Shown here: positions 22,087 through 28,732 of the stretch, piece after piece | Layout: the number at the start of each line of letters is the position of its first letter | Numbering within the stretch: position 1 is the first letter of the stretch | NCBI GenBank assembly: GCA_035551355.1 | Contig: DASZNF010000046.1 | Span: 1 to 28,732 of the forward strand | DNA length: 28,732 nt | Source of the DNA: DATATV01 sp035551355 | GTDB lineage: Bacteria > Actinomycetota > Actinomycetes > Mycobacteriales > Pseudonocardiaceae | Reading direction: 5' to 3' | Notes under the pieces: generated by a model | The model's input: the letters and a program-made list of their open reading frames with translations, nothing else | What the model was told of the DNA's origin: nothing | The model's database searches: none | Made by a program: the position numbers and the translations under genes

Positions 22087-22734
22087 GTGAACGTACTGCT
22101 GCAGCACGGATTCACGATGTTCGGGGAGAAGGTGTCCTGGGCCGAGTTCGTCGGCCAGGTCTGCGCCCTCGCGGTTGTCTTCCTGGCCCAGCGGCGCACC
22201 TTGTGGACCTGGCCGGTGCAGGTGGCCGCCACGGTGCTGCTGTTCGTGGTCTACACCTCGGCCCACCTGGGCGGCCTGGCCACGCGCCAGGTGGTGATCT
22301 TCCTCATTTCGCTCTACGGCTGGTGGGCCTGGACCAGGCATCGCGACCCGGTCTACGGCGTGGTGGTGCGCACCGCGACGACCCGGGAGCGGCTGGTCAC
22401 GCTGGCCGCGTTCGTGGTCGGCTGGGTTGCCGTGGCGTTCGCCTTCCAGGCGCTGGGCGCGGCCTGGTCGTGGGCGCCGTGGCCGGATTCCTGGATCTTC
22501 GTGGGCACCCTGGTGGCGTTCGCCGCGCAGGGCCTGGGCCTGGTGGAGTTCTGGATCGTCTGGCTGCTGGTGGACGCGGTCGGCGTGCCGTTGCAGATCA
22601 AGTCCGGGCTGTATTTCTCGGCGGCCGTGTACGTGGTGTTCGTCGGCCTGGTGGTGTGGGGCTTCGTCGGCTGGGTGCGCACCGCCCGGCGCAACACCAC
22701 CGCCCGCGACCAGGAATCGGTGCCGATCAATTAG
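22087..22734 (+). CDS. ribM: Riboflavin transporter RibM/PnuX (PnuC family)
   Basis: 215 residues, about six to seven hydrophobic segments, of the PnuC superfamily. Features: LYGWWAWTRH (the PnuC-type WxxW signature after a helix), Arg-rich TATTRERLV loop, then VEFWIVWLLVDAVGVPLQIKSGLYFSAAVYVVFV, which is the conserved PnuC region. The FMN riboswitch immediately upstream identifies riboflavin rather than nicotinamide riboside as substrate; RibM/PnuX of Streptomyces davawensis and Corynebacterium are energy-independent riboflavin facilitators. GTG 22087 lies 7 bases after AAGGA; earlier in-frame codons fall inside the aptamer. Monocistronic, ended by a strong hairpin. Confidence 0.94.
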   Translation: MNVLLQHGFTMFGEKVSWAEFVGQVCALAVVFLAQRRTLWTWPVQVAATVLLFVVYTSAHLGGLATRQVVIFLISLYGWWAWTRHRDPVYGVVVRTATTRERLVTLAAFVVGWVAVAFAFQALGAAWSWAPWPDSWIFVGTLVAFAAQGLGLVEFWIVWLLVDAVGVPLQIKSGLYFSAAVYVVFVGLVVWGFVGWVRTARRNTTARDQESVPIN

Positions 22735-22742
22735 GCATACGA

Positions 22743-22775
22743 CGAGGGGCGAAGCCGAACCGGCTTCGCCCCTCG
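22743..22775. terminator. Strong bidirectional terminator
   Basis: CGAGGGGCGAAGCCG (22743-22757) and CGGCTTCGCCCCTCG (22761-22775) form a perfect 15-base-pair stem with a 3-base loop, between the converging ribM and aceE stops. Confidence 0.85.
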
Positions 22776-22780
22776 CGTGT

Positions 22781-22821
22781 CTGCCTCGGCTTTACGCAGC
22801 TCTGTCTCGGCTTTACGCAGC
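22781..22821. repeat. Tandem duplication spanning the aceE stop codon
   Basis: A 20-base unit at 22781-22800 recurs at 22802-22821 with one mismatch and a 21-base period. On the minus strand each copy contains GCTGCGTAAAGC, so aceE has its stop codon TAA and a second in-frame TAA 21 bases later. This looks like a recent slippage or duplication at the gene's end. Confidence 0.85.
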
Positions 22822-25605
22822 GCCGGAGTCGGACAGCTGCGGCCCCGCCGCCTGCACGTCGTCGATCTTGTACTTGCGGGCCGCCTCGGTCACCGTGGCC
22901 TGCTCGACCTTGCCGGCGCGGGCCAGCGCGGCCAGCACGCCGACCGCGGTGGACTGCGCGTCGACCAGGAAGTGCCGCCGCGCGGCGGGCCGGGTGTCGG
23001 AGAAACCGAACCCGTCGGTGCCCAGGGTGAGCATGTCGCCGGGCACCCAGGGACGGATCAGGTCGGGCACCGCGCGCATCCAGTCGGACACCGCGACCAC
23101 CGGGCCCTCGCCCTGGGACAGCACCGTGGTGACATAGGGCACCCGCGGTTCGGCCTCGGGGTGCAGCAGGTTGTGCCGGTCCACCTCGACCGCCTCGCGG
23201 CGCAGCTCCGAGTACGAGGTCGCCGACCACACCTCGGCCCGCACCCCCCAGTCCTCGCGCAGCAGCGCCTGGGCGCGCAGGGCGTCCGGCATGGTCACGC
23301 CGGAGACCAGGATGCGCGCCTCCGGCCCGTCACCCGCCGGGGCCTCGGCGTACCGGTAGAGGCCGCGCAGCAGGCCGTCCACGTCCAGGTTCGCCGGCTC
23401 CGCCGGCTGGGCGTAGGGCTCGTTGTAGATCGTCACGTAGTAGAAGACGTTCTCACTCTGCTCGCCGTACATCCGGCGCAGACCGTCCTTGACGATGTGC
23501 GCGATCTCGAAGGCGAACGCCGGGTCGTAGGCCACCACGGCCGGGTTGGTCGCGGCCAGCAGCAGCGAGTGCCCGTCGTTGTGCTGCAGGCCCTCACCGG
23601 TCAGCGTGGTGCGGCCCGCGGTGGCGCCGAGCACGAAGCCCCGGGCCATCTGGTCGGCCGCGGCCCACAGCCCGTCGCCGGTGCGCTGGAAGCCGAACAT
23701 CGAGTAGAAGATGTAGATCGGGATCATCGGCTCGCCGTGCGTGGCGTAGGACGTGCCCGCCGCGGTGAAGGAGGCGGTCGACCCGGCCTCGTTGATCCCT
23801 TCGTGCAGGATCTGGCCCTTCTCGCTCTCCTTGTAGGCGAGCATCAGGCTGGCGTCCACCGAGGTGTAGGCCTGGCCGTGCGGGTTGTAGATCTTCTGCG
23901 TGGGGAACATGGAGTCCATGCCGAAGGTCCGCGCCTCGTCCGGGATGATCGGCACCAGCCGCTTGCCGATCTCCGGGTCCCGGGCCAGGTCCTTGACCAG
24001 CCGGACGAACGCCATGGTGGTGGCGACTTCCTGCTTGCCCGAGCCCTGCCGGGCGATCTGGTAGACCTTGTCGCCGGGCAGCACCAGCGCCTTGGACTTG
24101 TTGCGCCGCTCCGGCACGAACCCGCCCAGCTGGCGGCGCCGCTCCAGCAGGTACTGGATCTCCGGGGCGTCCTGGCCGGGGTGGTAGTACGGCGGCAGGT
24201 AGGGGTCGGCCTCCAACGCCGAGTCCGCGATCGGGATGCGCAGCTCGTCCCGGAAGAGCTTGAGGTCCTCCAGGGTCATCTTCTTCATCTGGTGGGTGGC
24301 GTTGCGGCCGGCGAAGTGCGGGCCGAGGCCGTAGCCCTTGATGGTCTTGGCCAGGATGACCGTGGGCTGGCCGTGGTGCTCCAGTGCCGCCTGGTAGGCG
24401 GCGTACACCTTGCGGTAGTCGTGGCCGCCCCGCTTGAGGTTCCAGATCTCCGGGTCGGTCATGTTGGCGACCAGGTCCTTGGTCCGCGGGTCGCGGCCGA
24501 AGAAGTGCTCGCGCACGTACGCGCCGTCATTGGCCTTGTACGTCTGGTAGTCGCCGTCGGGGGTGGTGTTCATCAGGTTGATGAGCGCCCCGTCCCGGTC
24601 GGCGTGCAGCAGCGAGTCCCACTCGCGGCCCCAGATCACCTTGATCACGTTCCAGCCCGCGCCGTGGAAGAACGACTCGAGCTCCTGGATGATCTTGCCG
24701 TTGCCGCGGACCGGGCCGTCCAGCCGCTGCAGGTTGCAGTTGATGACGAAGGTCAGGTTGTCCAGGCCCTCGTTGGCGGCCACGTGCACCAGACCACGCG
24801 ACTCGGCCTCGTCCATCTCGCCGTCGCCGAGGAAGGCCCAGACGTGCTGCTTGTCGGTGTCGGCCAGGCCGCGGTCGCGCAGGTAGCGGTTGAACCGGGC
24901 CTGGTAGATGGCGTTCATCGGGCCAAGGCCCATGGACACCGTGGGGAATTCCCAGAAGTCCGACATCAGCCGCGGGTGCGGGTAGGAGGGCAGGCCGCCG
25001 CCCGGGCCGGCGTGCGAGTACTCCTGGCGGAAACCGTCGAGCTGGTCGGCCGACAGGCGGCCCTCCAGGAAGGCGCGGGCGTACATGCCGGGGGAGGCGT
25101 GACCCTGGATGTAGACCTGGTCGCCGCCGCCCTGGGCGTCCTTGCCGCGGAAGAACCAGTTGAAGCCGACCTCGTAGAGGGTGGCCGAGGAAGCGTAGGT
25201 GGAGATGTGCCCGCCGACGCCGACGCCGGGCCGCTGCGCGCGGTGCACGGTCATCGCGGCGTTCCACCGGATCCAGGCCCGGTAGCGGCGCTCGGTCTCC
25301 TCGTCACCGGGGAACCAGGGTTCCCGCTCGGTGGCGATGGTGTTGACGTAGTCCGTGCTGGTCAGCGCTGGGACGCCGACCCGGCGCTCGCGGGCGCGCT
25401 CGAGCAGCCGCAGCATGAGGTAGCGGGCCCGTTGCTGACCAGCGGCGTCCAGGACGGCGTCGAAGGAGTCCAGCCACTCGGTGGTCTCGTCCGGGTCGAT
25501 GTCCGGGAGGTACGCGGCGAGGCCGTCACGGATGACGCGCACGCGCTCCGGAGTGCTGGTGCCGGCCGGGCCTGGGCCTGAGCCGGTGCTGTTGTGCGGG
25601 GCCAA
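22813..25605 (-). CDS. aceE: Pyruvate dehydrogenase E1 component, homodimeric
   Basis: Thiamine-diphosphate enzyme that decarboxylates pyruvate and passes the acetyl group to the lipoyl domain of E2, feeding acetyl-CoA to the TCA cycle and the neighbouring FAS II genes. 930 residues, full length. The N-terminal TPP domain has the ThDP/Mg motif GDGEMDE at 260-266 with the downstream NCNLQRLDGPV. The middle domain has RTTLTGEGLQHNDGHS, and the C-terminal domain has the VTMPDALRAQALL region. TTG 25605 is supported by AGGAG 5 bases upstream. The E2 and E3 genes are not in the window. Position next to DUF3052 and ahpE is conserved in Mycobacterium. The stop lies in a tandem duplication. Confidence 0.97.
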   Translation of the reverse strand: MAPHNSTGSGPGPAGTSTPERVRVIRDGLAAYLPDIDPDETTEWLDSFDAVLDAAGQQRARYLMLRLLERARERRVGVPALTSTDYVNTIATEREPWFPGDEETERRYRAWIRWNAAMTVHRAQRPGVGVGGHISTYASSATLYEVGFNWFFRGKDAQGGGDQVYIQGHASPGMYARAFLEGRLSADQLDGFRQEYSHAGPGGGLPSYPHPRLMSDFWEFPTVSMGLGPMNAIYQARFNRYLRDRGLADTDKQHVWAFLGDGEMDEAESRGLVHVAANEGLDNLTFVINCNLQRLDGPVRGNGKIIQELESFFHGAGWNVIKVIWGREWDSLLHADRDGALINLMNTTPDGDYQTYKANDGAYVREHFFGRDPRTKDLVANMTDPEIWNLKRGGHDYRKVYAAYQAALEHHGQPTVILAKTIKGYGLGPHFAGRNATHQMKKMTLEDLKLFRDELRIPIADSALEADPYLPPYYHPGQDAPEIQYLLERRRQLGGFVPERRNKSKALVLPGDKVYQIARQGSGKQEVATTMAFVRLVKDLARDPEIGKRLVPIIPDEARTFGMDSMFPTQKIYNPHGQAYTSVDASLMLAYKESEKGQILHEGINEAGSTASFTAAGTSYATHGEPMIPIYIFYSMFGFQRTGDGLWAAADQMARGFVLGATAGRTTLTGEGLQHNDGHSLLLAATNPAVVAYDPAFAFEIAHIVKDGLRRMYGEQSENVFYYVTIYNEPYAQPAEPANLDVDGLLRGLYRYAEAPAGDGPEARILVSGVTMPDALRAQALLREDWGVRAEVWSATSYSELRREAVEVDRHNLLHPEAEPRVPYVTTVLSQGEGPVVAVSDWMRAVPDLIRPWVPGDMLTLGTDGFGFSDTRPAARRHFLVDAQSTAVGVLAALARAGKVEQATVTEAARKYKIDDVQAAGPQLSDSGAA

Positions 25606-26011
25606 GGGGTCTCCTAGCCTGAATTTTTTCGGTTCCCGCGATACGGCCGGCTCGCGGCCGCGTCGCCATCACATCAGTGTCCACACTATGCGCTCCCGAA
25701 TGGCCTACTCGCGAGTAGTCGCAGGTGGTTCTGGATCGTTTCCTCACTGGGCCGATCCGGTGGTGATCCGGTTGTGGGGCAGGCCACGTGTCGTGTATGC
25801 GACGTCGCGCGGGTAAGATTTTCGCGACCCGGTGAGGTGACGGACGGTTGTCCGTGGGCGGCGAACTCGCGGTGTGTATCGGTGTGGATGGTTGCGCACG
25901 AGGCCCGCTCAGTGTTCGCTAGCCGTCATTGGTGTTGGGACAGCGTGCGGTAGCTCGCCGGCAAGGGCGTCAGCTGCCGCACTCGGCGTAGTTGGAGGAG
26001 TGAGACAAACC
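25606..26011. promoter_or_regulatory. Divergent aceE / DUF3052 promoter region
   Basis: 406 bases without a gene. On the + strand TAAGAT (25814-25819), flanked by the inverted repeat GTCGCG/CGCGAC (25804-25809, 25823-25828), is a good -10 candidate for the DUF3052 gene, giving a leader of about 185 bases. On the minus strand TAGTGT (25683-25688) is the best -10 for aceE, giving a leader of about 70 bases. No riboswitch was recognised. Confidence 0.45.
25705..25718. promoter_or_regulatory. 14-base perfect palindrome CTACTCGCGAGTAG in the aceE promoter
   Basis: The palindrome lies 16 bases upstream of the candidate aceE -10 and covers the -35 position, so a bound dimer would control aceE transcription. 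The TACTCG/CGAGTA half-sites are of TetR-like type, but I cannot name the regulator. Confidence 0.6.
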
Positions 26012-26443
26012 GTGGTCGCCGCGGAAGGCACCGGCAAGACCAGTGCCGCCGACAAGCTCGGTATCCAGTCCGGAATGGTTGTTGCCGAGTTCGGGTGGGG
26101 GGATGACATCGACGAAGACGTCCGCACAGCCATAGAGGAACGTATCGATGGCGAGATGCTGGACGAGGAGGCCGACGACGTCTTGGACGTGGTCCTGCTC
26201 TGGTGGCGGGAGGGCGATGGAGACCTCATCGACGCCCTGGTCGACGTCACCAGCCCGCTCGCCGAAAATGGCGTGATCTGGGTGCTGACACCCAAGAGCG
26301 GGCGGGACGGCCATGTCGAGCCGGCCGAGATCGCCGAGGCGGTGCCCACGGCCGGGCTGGCGCAGACATCGAACATCAGTGCGGGACCGGACTGGAACGG
26401 GACCAGGCTGGTGTCGCCGAAGTCGGCCAAATCACGTCGCTGA
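26012..26443 (+). CDS. DUF3052 family protein
   Basis: 143 residues, acidic, cytoplasmic. AADKLGIQSGMVVAEFGWGDDIDEDVRTAIEERI, then VLLWWREGDGDLIDALVDVTSPLAENGVIWVLTPKSGRDGHVEPAEIAEAV and NISAGPDWNGTRLV are the conserved blocks of DUF3052, an actinobacterial family of unknown function (a Mycobacterium member lies beside ahpE). GTG 26012 is preferred for homology; GTG 26000 is the alternative, but the GGAGG at 25994-25998 is 1 base from 26000 and 13 from 26012, so the start is not settled. It is divergent from aceE and upstream of ahpE. Confidence 0.9.
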   Translation: MVAAEGTGKTSAADKLGIQSGMVVAEFGWGDDIDEDVRTAIEERIDGEMLDEEADDVLDVVLLWWREGDGDLIDALVDVTSPLAENGVIWVLTPKSGRDGHVEPAEIAEAVPTAGLAQTSNISAGPDWNGTRLVSPKSAKSRR

Positions 26444-26475
26444 CCCGGTTCCGGGGTGCGGGTCGCCCACCACAC

Positions 26476-26481
26476 TAGGCT
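26476..26481 (+). promoter_or_regulatory. Possible -10 of an ahpE promoter (TAGGCT)
   Basis: TAGGCT in the 113-base gap between the DUF3052 gene and ahpE fits TANNNT; no clear -35. ahpE may therefore have its own promoter in addition to read-through. Confidence 0.3.
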
Positions 26482-26556
26482 GCGGGCGCAGGCGGGCCGG
26501 GAAGGTCGGCGGCGTACTGGCGAGCACGGCTATCCAAGGTAGGAGGAACCGCGCAG

Positions 26557-27021
26557 ATGGCGGTCGAGGTGGGCGGCAAGGCCCCGGACTTCACCCTGAA
26601 CGACTACAACCGCGAGAAGGTGTCCCTGGCGGACTTCCGCGGGCAGAAGAGCGTGTTGCTGGTCTTCTACCCGTTCGCGTTCAGCGGGATCTGCACCGGT
26701 GAGTTGTGCCAGGTGCGGGACGAGATCGCGGACTACCAGAATGACCAGGTGCAGGTGCTCGGTGTGTCGGTCGACACCCCGTTCAGCCTGAAGGCGTGGG
26801 CCGACCAGGAGGGCTACACGTTCCCGCTGCTGAGCGATTTCTGGCCGCACGGTGAGGTCGCGAAGGCCTACGGTGTGTTCAACGAGGGTGGCGGCCTGGC
26901 CAACCGTGGCACGTTCCTGATCGACCAGGACGGCGTCGTCCGCTTCGCCGAGGTCAACCAGCCCGGCGAGGCGCGCGACCAGGAAGCATGGAAGAAGGCG
27001 ATCGCGGCCCTCAAGGCGTGA
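26557..27021 (+). CDS. ahpE: AhpE-type peroxiredoxin
   Basis: Reduces hydrogen peroxide, organic hydroperoxides and peroxynitrite in the cytoplasm. 154 residues with the thioredoxin-like peroxiredoxin fold: APDFTLNDYNREKVSL, then peroxidatic Cys46 in FAFSGICTGELCQ, the AhpE marker SDFWPHGEVAKAYGVFNE, and NRGTFLIDQDGVVRFAEVNQPGEARD. Mycobacterium AhpE is 1-Cys at this site (GICQGELDQ); here a second Cys51 gives C-x4-C, the spacing of the atypical 2-Cys BCP enzymes. ATG 26557 is preceded by GTAGGAGG. A terminator hairpin follows, just before a tRNA. Confidence 0.96.
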   Translation: MAVEVGGKAPDFTLNDYNREKVSLADFRGQKSVLLVFYPFAFSGICTGELCQVRDEIADYQNDQVQVLGVSVDTPFSLKAWADQEGYTFPLLSDFWPHGEVAKAYGVFNEGGGLANRGTFLIDQDGVVRFAEVNQPGEARDQEAWKKAIAALKA

Positions 27022-27028
27022 TCACCAC

Positions 27029-27054
27029 CCGGTTCGCTCGCCGTGGCGAACCGG
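27029..27054 (+). terminator. ahpE terminator hairpin
   Basis: CCGGTTCGC (27029-27037) and GCGAACCGG (27046-27054) form a perfect 9-base-pair stem with an 8-base loop, ending 4 bases before the mature 5' end of the tRNA. It may also guide tRNA 5' processing. Confidence 0.65.
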
Positions 27055-27058
27055 TCCC

Positions 27059-27130
27059 GGGCGCATAGCTCAGCGGGAGAGCACCGGCCTTACAAGCCGG
27101 GGGTCGTAGGTTCGAAACCTACTGCGCCCA
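27059..27130 (+). tRNA. tRNA-Val (anticodon UAC)
   Basis: 72 bases forming a full cloverleaf: acceptor GGGCGCA with TGCGCCC, D-arm GCTC/GAGC, anticodon stem CCGGC/GCCGG around loop CTTACAA (anticodon TAC, reads GUA), and T-arm GTAGG TTCGAAA CCTAC. Discriminator base A; CCA is not encoded. Its 3' half is the likely attachment site of the element that follows. Confidence 0.96.
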
Positions 27131-27222
27131 CAAACCCGCTCTGAACAGCGGAAACGCTCGATGGCTTGATCGGCGCAGTCCAGCACAGCGCTCAGTGACA
27201 CCCGGATTGTGGGGTTCTGAGT

Positions 27223-28173
27223 ATGGACAAGACGCACCGTTGGTACCTGCTCCTGAGGGAGTGGGAGCGCGCGCTGCGGGCCGAGAACAAGTCGCCCGCG
27301 ACGATCGACATCTACGACCGCGGGGTCCGGCTGATGGCCGACTGGTTCGATCAGCTACCCGCCACGTCGACCCGACCCGGGGCAGTAACTCGCCCCGAGG
27401 ATCCGGCCGACATCACCCGCTCGCACATCGCGGAATGGATGAGCCACCTGCTCGCCACGGGCAAGCCGGGAAATGCCAACAACAAATATCGAAGTGTCCA
27501 GCAATGGTTCAACTGGCTGGTCATCGAGGGCGAAATCGACGTCAGTCCGATGGCGACGATGAAACCGCCGTTCGTGCCCGAGCAGGAGGTCCCGGTGATC
27601 TCCGAGGACCTGATGCACAAGGTCCTGGACACCTGCAAAGGCCGCGACTTCCTCTCCCGCCGGGACCTGGCGCTGATCCGCCTCATCTGGGACACCGGGG
27701 CCCGGCTCAACGAGATCGCCAAGCTCGACGTCGACTCGGTCGACCTGGACCTGGAGGTCATCCAGGTGCTGGGCAAGGGCAGGCGCACCCGGTCGATCCC
27801 GTTCGGCGCCAAGACCGGGCAGGCCCTGTCGCGATACCTGCGCGTCCGCGCCGCCGACCGGCACGCCGACCACCCTCGGCTGTGGCTGTCGGAGAAGGGT
27901 AAGGGCCCGCTCACGCCCAACGGCATCAAGCTGATGCTGCGCCGTCGAGGCCGGCTGGCCGGGGTCAACGACGAGCTGGGCCGGAACCTGCACGCCCACC
28001 TCGGGCGTCACTGGGCCGCGCACGCCTGGCAGGCCGCCGGCGGCAGCGAGGGCGATCTGATGCGCATCATGGGCTGGAAGTCCGCGCAGATGCCCAAGCG
28101 CTACGGCGCGGCGGCCGCGACCGAACGAGCCCACGCCGCTGCCCGGCGGCTCCGGCTGGGCGATCGCCTGTAG
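27223..28173 (+). CDS. Tyrosine recombinase/integrase
   Basis: Site-specific DNA strand exchange. 316 residues: N-terminal SAM-like core-binding domain (about 5-110, ATIDIYDRGVRLMADWF, NANNKYRSVQQWFNWL), then the catalytic domain with Arg161 in DTGARLNE, a beta-hairpin Lys in LGKGRRTRSIPF, HLGRHW (HxxR), GWKS in place of the usual GH, and nucleophile Tyr294 in PKRYGAA. All catalytic positions are filled, so it is probably active. It is shorter than many phage integrases and closer to XerC/D-sized plasmid or element recombinases. ATG 27223 has only a weak ribosome site. Its place next to tRNA-Val argues for element integration there. No excisionase gene is recognised between it and the next genes. 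Confidence 0.93.
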   Translation: MDKTHRWYLLLREWERALRAENKSPATIDIYDRGVRLMADWFDQLPATSTRPGAVTRPEDPADITRSHIAEWMSHLLATGKPGNANNKYRSVQQWFNWLVIEGEIDVSPMATMKPPFVPEQEVPVISEDLMHKVLDTCKGRDFLSRRDLALIRLIWDTGARLNEIAKLDVDSVDLDLEVIQVLGKGRRTRSIPFGAKTGQALSRYLRVRAADRHADHPRLWLSEKGKGPLTPNGIKLMLRRRGRLAGVNDELGRNLHAHLGRHWAAHAWQAAGGSEGDLMRIMGWKSAQMPKRYGAAAATERAHAAARRLRLGDRL

Positions 28174-28222
28174 CCGCTGGCAGGCACCGCGGTCGGTGAC
28201 ACGCCGGTGCTGGGCTGGAGCC

Positions 28223-28492
28223 ATGGACAACATGACCCCAGCCCAGCGCACCCTGCGGGCCCGGATGGCCGCACACACTTCCTGGGCGCGCACCGAGAAC
28301 AGGTCCGCCCGCACCGAGTCGGCCCGCAAGGCCGCGCTTGGCCGATTCGAACGACAAGTCGACCCCGAAGGCCGACTCTCCCCGGAGGAACGAGCCCGCC
28401 GCGCCAAGAACGCGCGCACGGCGTACTTCTCCGGCCTCGCCATACGCAGCGCCACCGCCCGGCGGCGCGGCCGCGTGCGTGGCGGGGAGTGA
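28223..28492 (+). CDS. Small basic mobile-element protein, unknown function
   Basis: 89 residues, very rich in Arg and Ala: AQRTLRARMAAHTSWARTENRSARTESARKAALGRFERQVDPEG, then LSPEERARRAKNARTAYFSGLAIRS. The pattern (ARTxxAR, FERxVDPxG, LxPxERARRA, ARxAYFxxLA) recurs in short proteins of actinobacterial plasmids and integrative elements. ATG 28223 is 3 bases after GGAG; ATG 28232 is an equally possible start. Function unknown; DNA or RNA binding is plausible from charge only. Confidence 0.75.
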   Translation: MDNMTPAQRTLRARMAAHTSWARTENRSARTESARKAALGRFERQVDPEGRLSPEERARRAKNARTAYFSGLAIRSATARRRGRVRGGE

Positions 28493-28514
28493 GCCAGACC
28501 ATGTGAGGAGAGAA

Positions 28515-28732
28515 ATGGGCGCCTGGAAGTCAGGTGCGATGGAGGTGTGGGTCCGGCGCGGCTGCACGGTCGTGGTGGCCGTCGTCGCGGCCTACGCCTC
28601 CTACCAACACCAGCGGGAGTTCGCGCTGCGCGGGGGAGCGGACCCGACCAGCGCCGGGCTGTGGCCGCTGTCGGTCGACGGCCTGCTGATCCTGGCCTCC
28701 ACCGGGCTGCTGAATCACCGCGGTCGGCGCGC
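28515..28732 (+). CDS. DUF2637 membrane protein (3' end truncated by window edge)
   Basis: The first 72 codons are visible from ATG 28515, with GTGAGGAG upstream. A hydrophobic helix (TVVVAVVAAYASYQH) is followed by QREFALRGGADPTSAGLWPLSVDGLLILASTGLL, the DUF2637 signature (xHxRELAxxxG, PLSVDGLxxxAS). DUF2637 proteins are common in actinobacterial conjugative elements and plasmids, where some are spread-like (Spd) proteins. It continues beyond the window. Confidence 0.88.
   Translation, partial: MGAWKSGAMEVWVRRGCTVVVAVVAAYASYQHQREFALRGGADPTSAGLWPLSVDGLLILASTGLLNHRGRR

Larger units (their letters stand above)
27103..28732. mobile_element. Left end of a tRNA-Val-integrated element (extends beyond window)
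   Basis: A tyrosine recombinase starts 93 bases after the tRNA 3' end, transcribed away from it, followed by two proteins typical of actinobacterial conjugative or integrative elements (small basic protein, DUF2637). This is the usual layout of an element inserted at a tRNA 3' end, with the tRNA rebuilt by the attachment core. The second attachment copy would be to the right, outside the window, so the element's size and type are unknown. 27131-27222 holds only a weak CCGCT/AGCGG hairpin (27136-27151). Confidence 0.65.

Noticed and set aside
22781..22821. CRISPR-like or attachment-site repeat
   Set aside because: Only two adjacent copies with no spacers, covering a stop codon; a local tandem duplication explains it.
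22777..25581. A 934-codon open frame on the + strand opposite aceE
   Set aside because: It is antisense to a clear aceE; its Val/Gly/Arg/His-rich composition is the usual shadow of high-GC codon bias and shows no domain.
1..28732. CRISPR arrays, insertion sequences, toxin-antitoxin or defence gene clusters
   Set aside because: No repeat-spacer pattern, transposase, or recognisable defence nuclease/helicase set is visible; the only mobile signature is the tRNA-Val recombinase region at the right edge.

Overview
The window is high-GC DNA from an actinobacterium, most likely a Pseudonocardiales (Pseudonocardiaceae-type) organism. This rests on several actinobacterial hallmarks: a DasR-type dre operator, an Xre/DUF397 pair, DUF3145 and DUF3052 proteins, an Lsr2-type protein, a PucR-type FasR regulator beside fabD-fabH-acpP-fabF, a homodimeric aceE, an AhpE peroxiredoxin, many GTG starts and several apparently leaderless promoters. 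The genus cannot be fixed from the sequence alone.

Layout. 1-4600 is carbohydrate and nutrient handling: a secreted GH27 alpha-galactosidase cut by the left edge, a divergent APC-family permease, and a cytoplasmic GH20 beta-N-acetylhexosaminidase under a dre-like operator. 4670-7205 holds a membrane Ser/Thr protein kinase and an MpaB-type (DUF2236) protein in one transcription unit. 7218-10803 holds an unusual Lsr2-like protein, a 3-hydroxybutyryl-CoA dehydrogenase with a small membrane protein just upstream, and a Prim-Pol-like small protein divergent from an Xre/DUF397 pair. 10846-12761 is a divergent MarR/MFS efflux pair. 12766-15448 holds an unrecognised membrane protein, a DUF3145 protein and a membrane-anchored protein, with a Crp-like site between the first two.

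15479-27021 is a conserved actinobacterial core block: fabF, acpP, fabH and fabD (type II fatty acid synthesis), their activator fasR, a beta-lactamase-fold serine hydrolase, an FMN riboswitch controlling a RibM/PnuX riboflavin transporter, aceE (acetyl-CoA supply), a DUF3052 protein and ahpE. The order ahpE-DUF3052-aceE-regulator-fabD-ACP-KAS matches the Mycobacterium Rv2238c-Rv2246 neighbourhood, while fabH inside the cluster resembles Streptomyces. The riboswitch/transporter and the hydrolase are inserted into that order.

27059-28732 is the left edge of an apparent integrative element: tRNA-Val(UAC), then a tyrosine recombinase, a small basic protein and a DUF2637 membrane protein that runs off the right edge.

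The least explained stretch is 21391-21886. It is A-rich on the + strand and lacks a credible protein. On the minus strand it carries a candidate promoter, a strong hairpin and an intrinsic-terminator-like hairpin with a T-rich tail. That is compatible with an undescribed small RNA or an attenuated leader for the serine hydrolase. No complete novel defence or biosynthetic system is evident, and no CRISPR array was seen.
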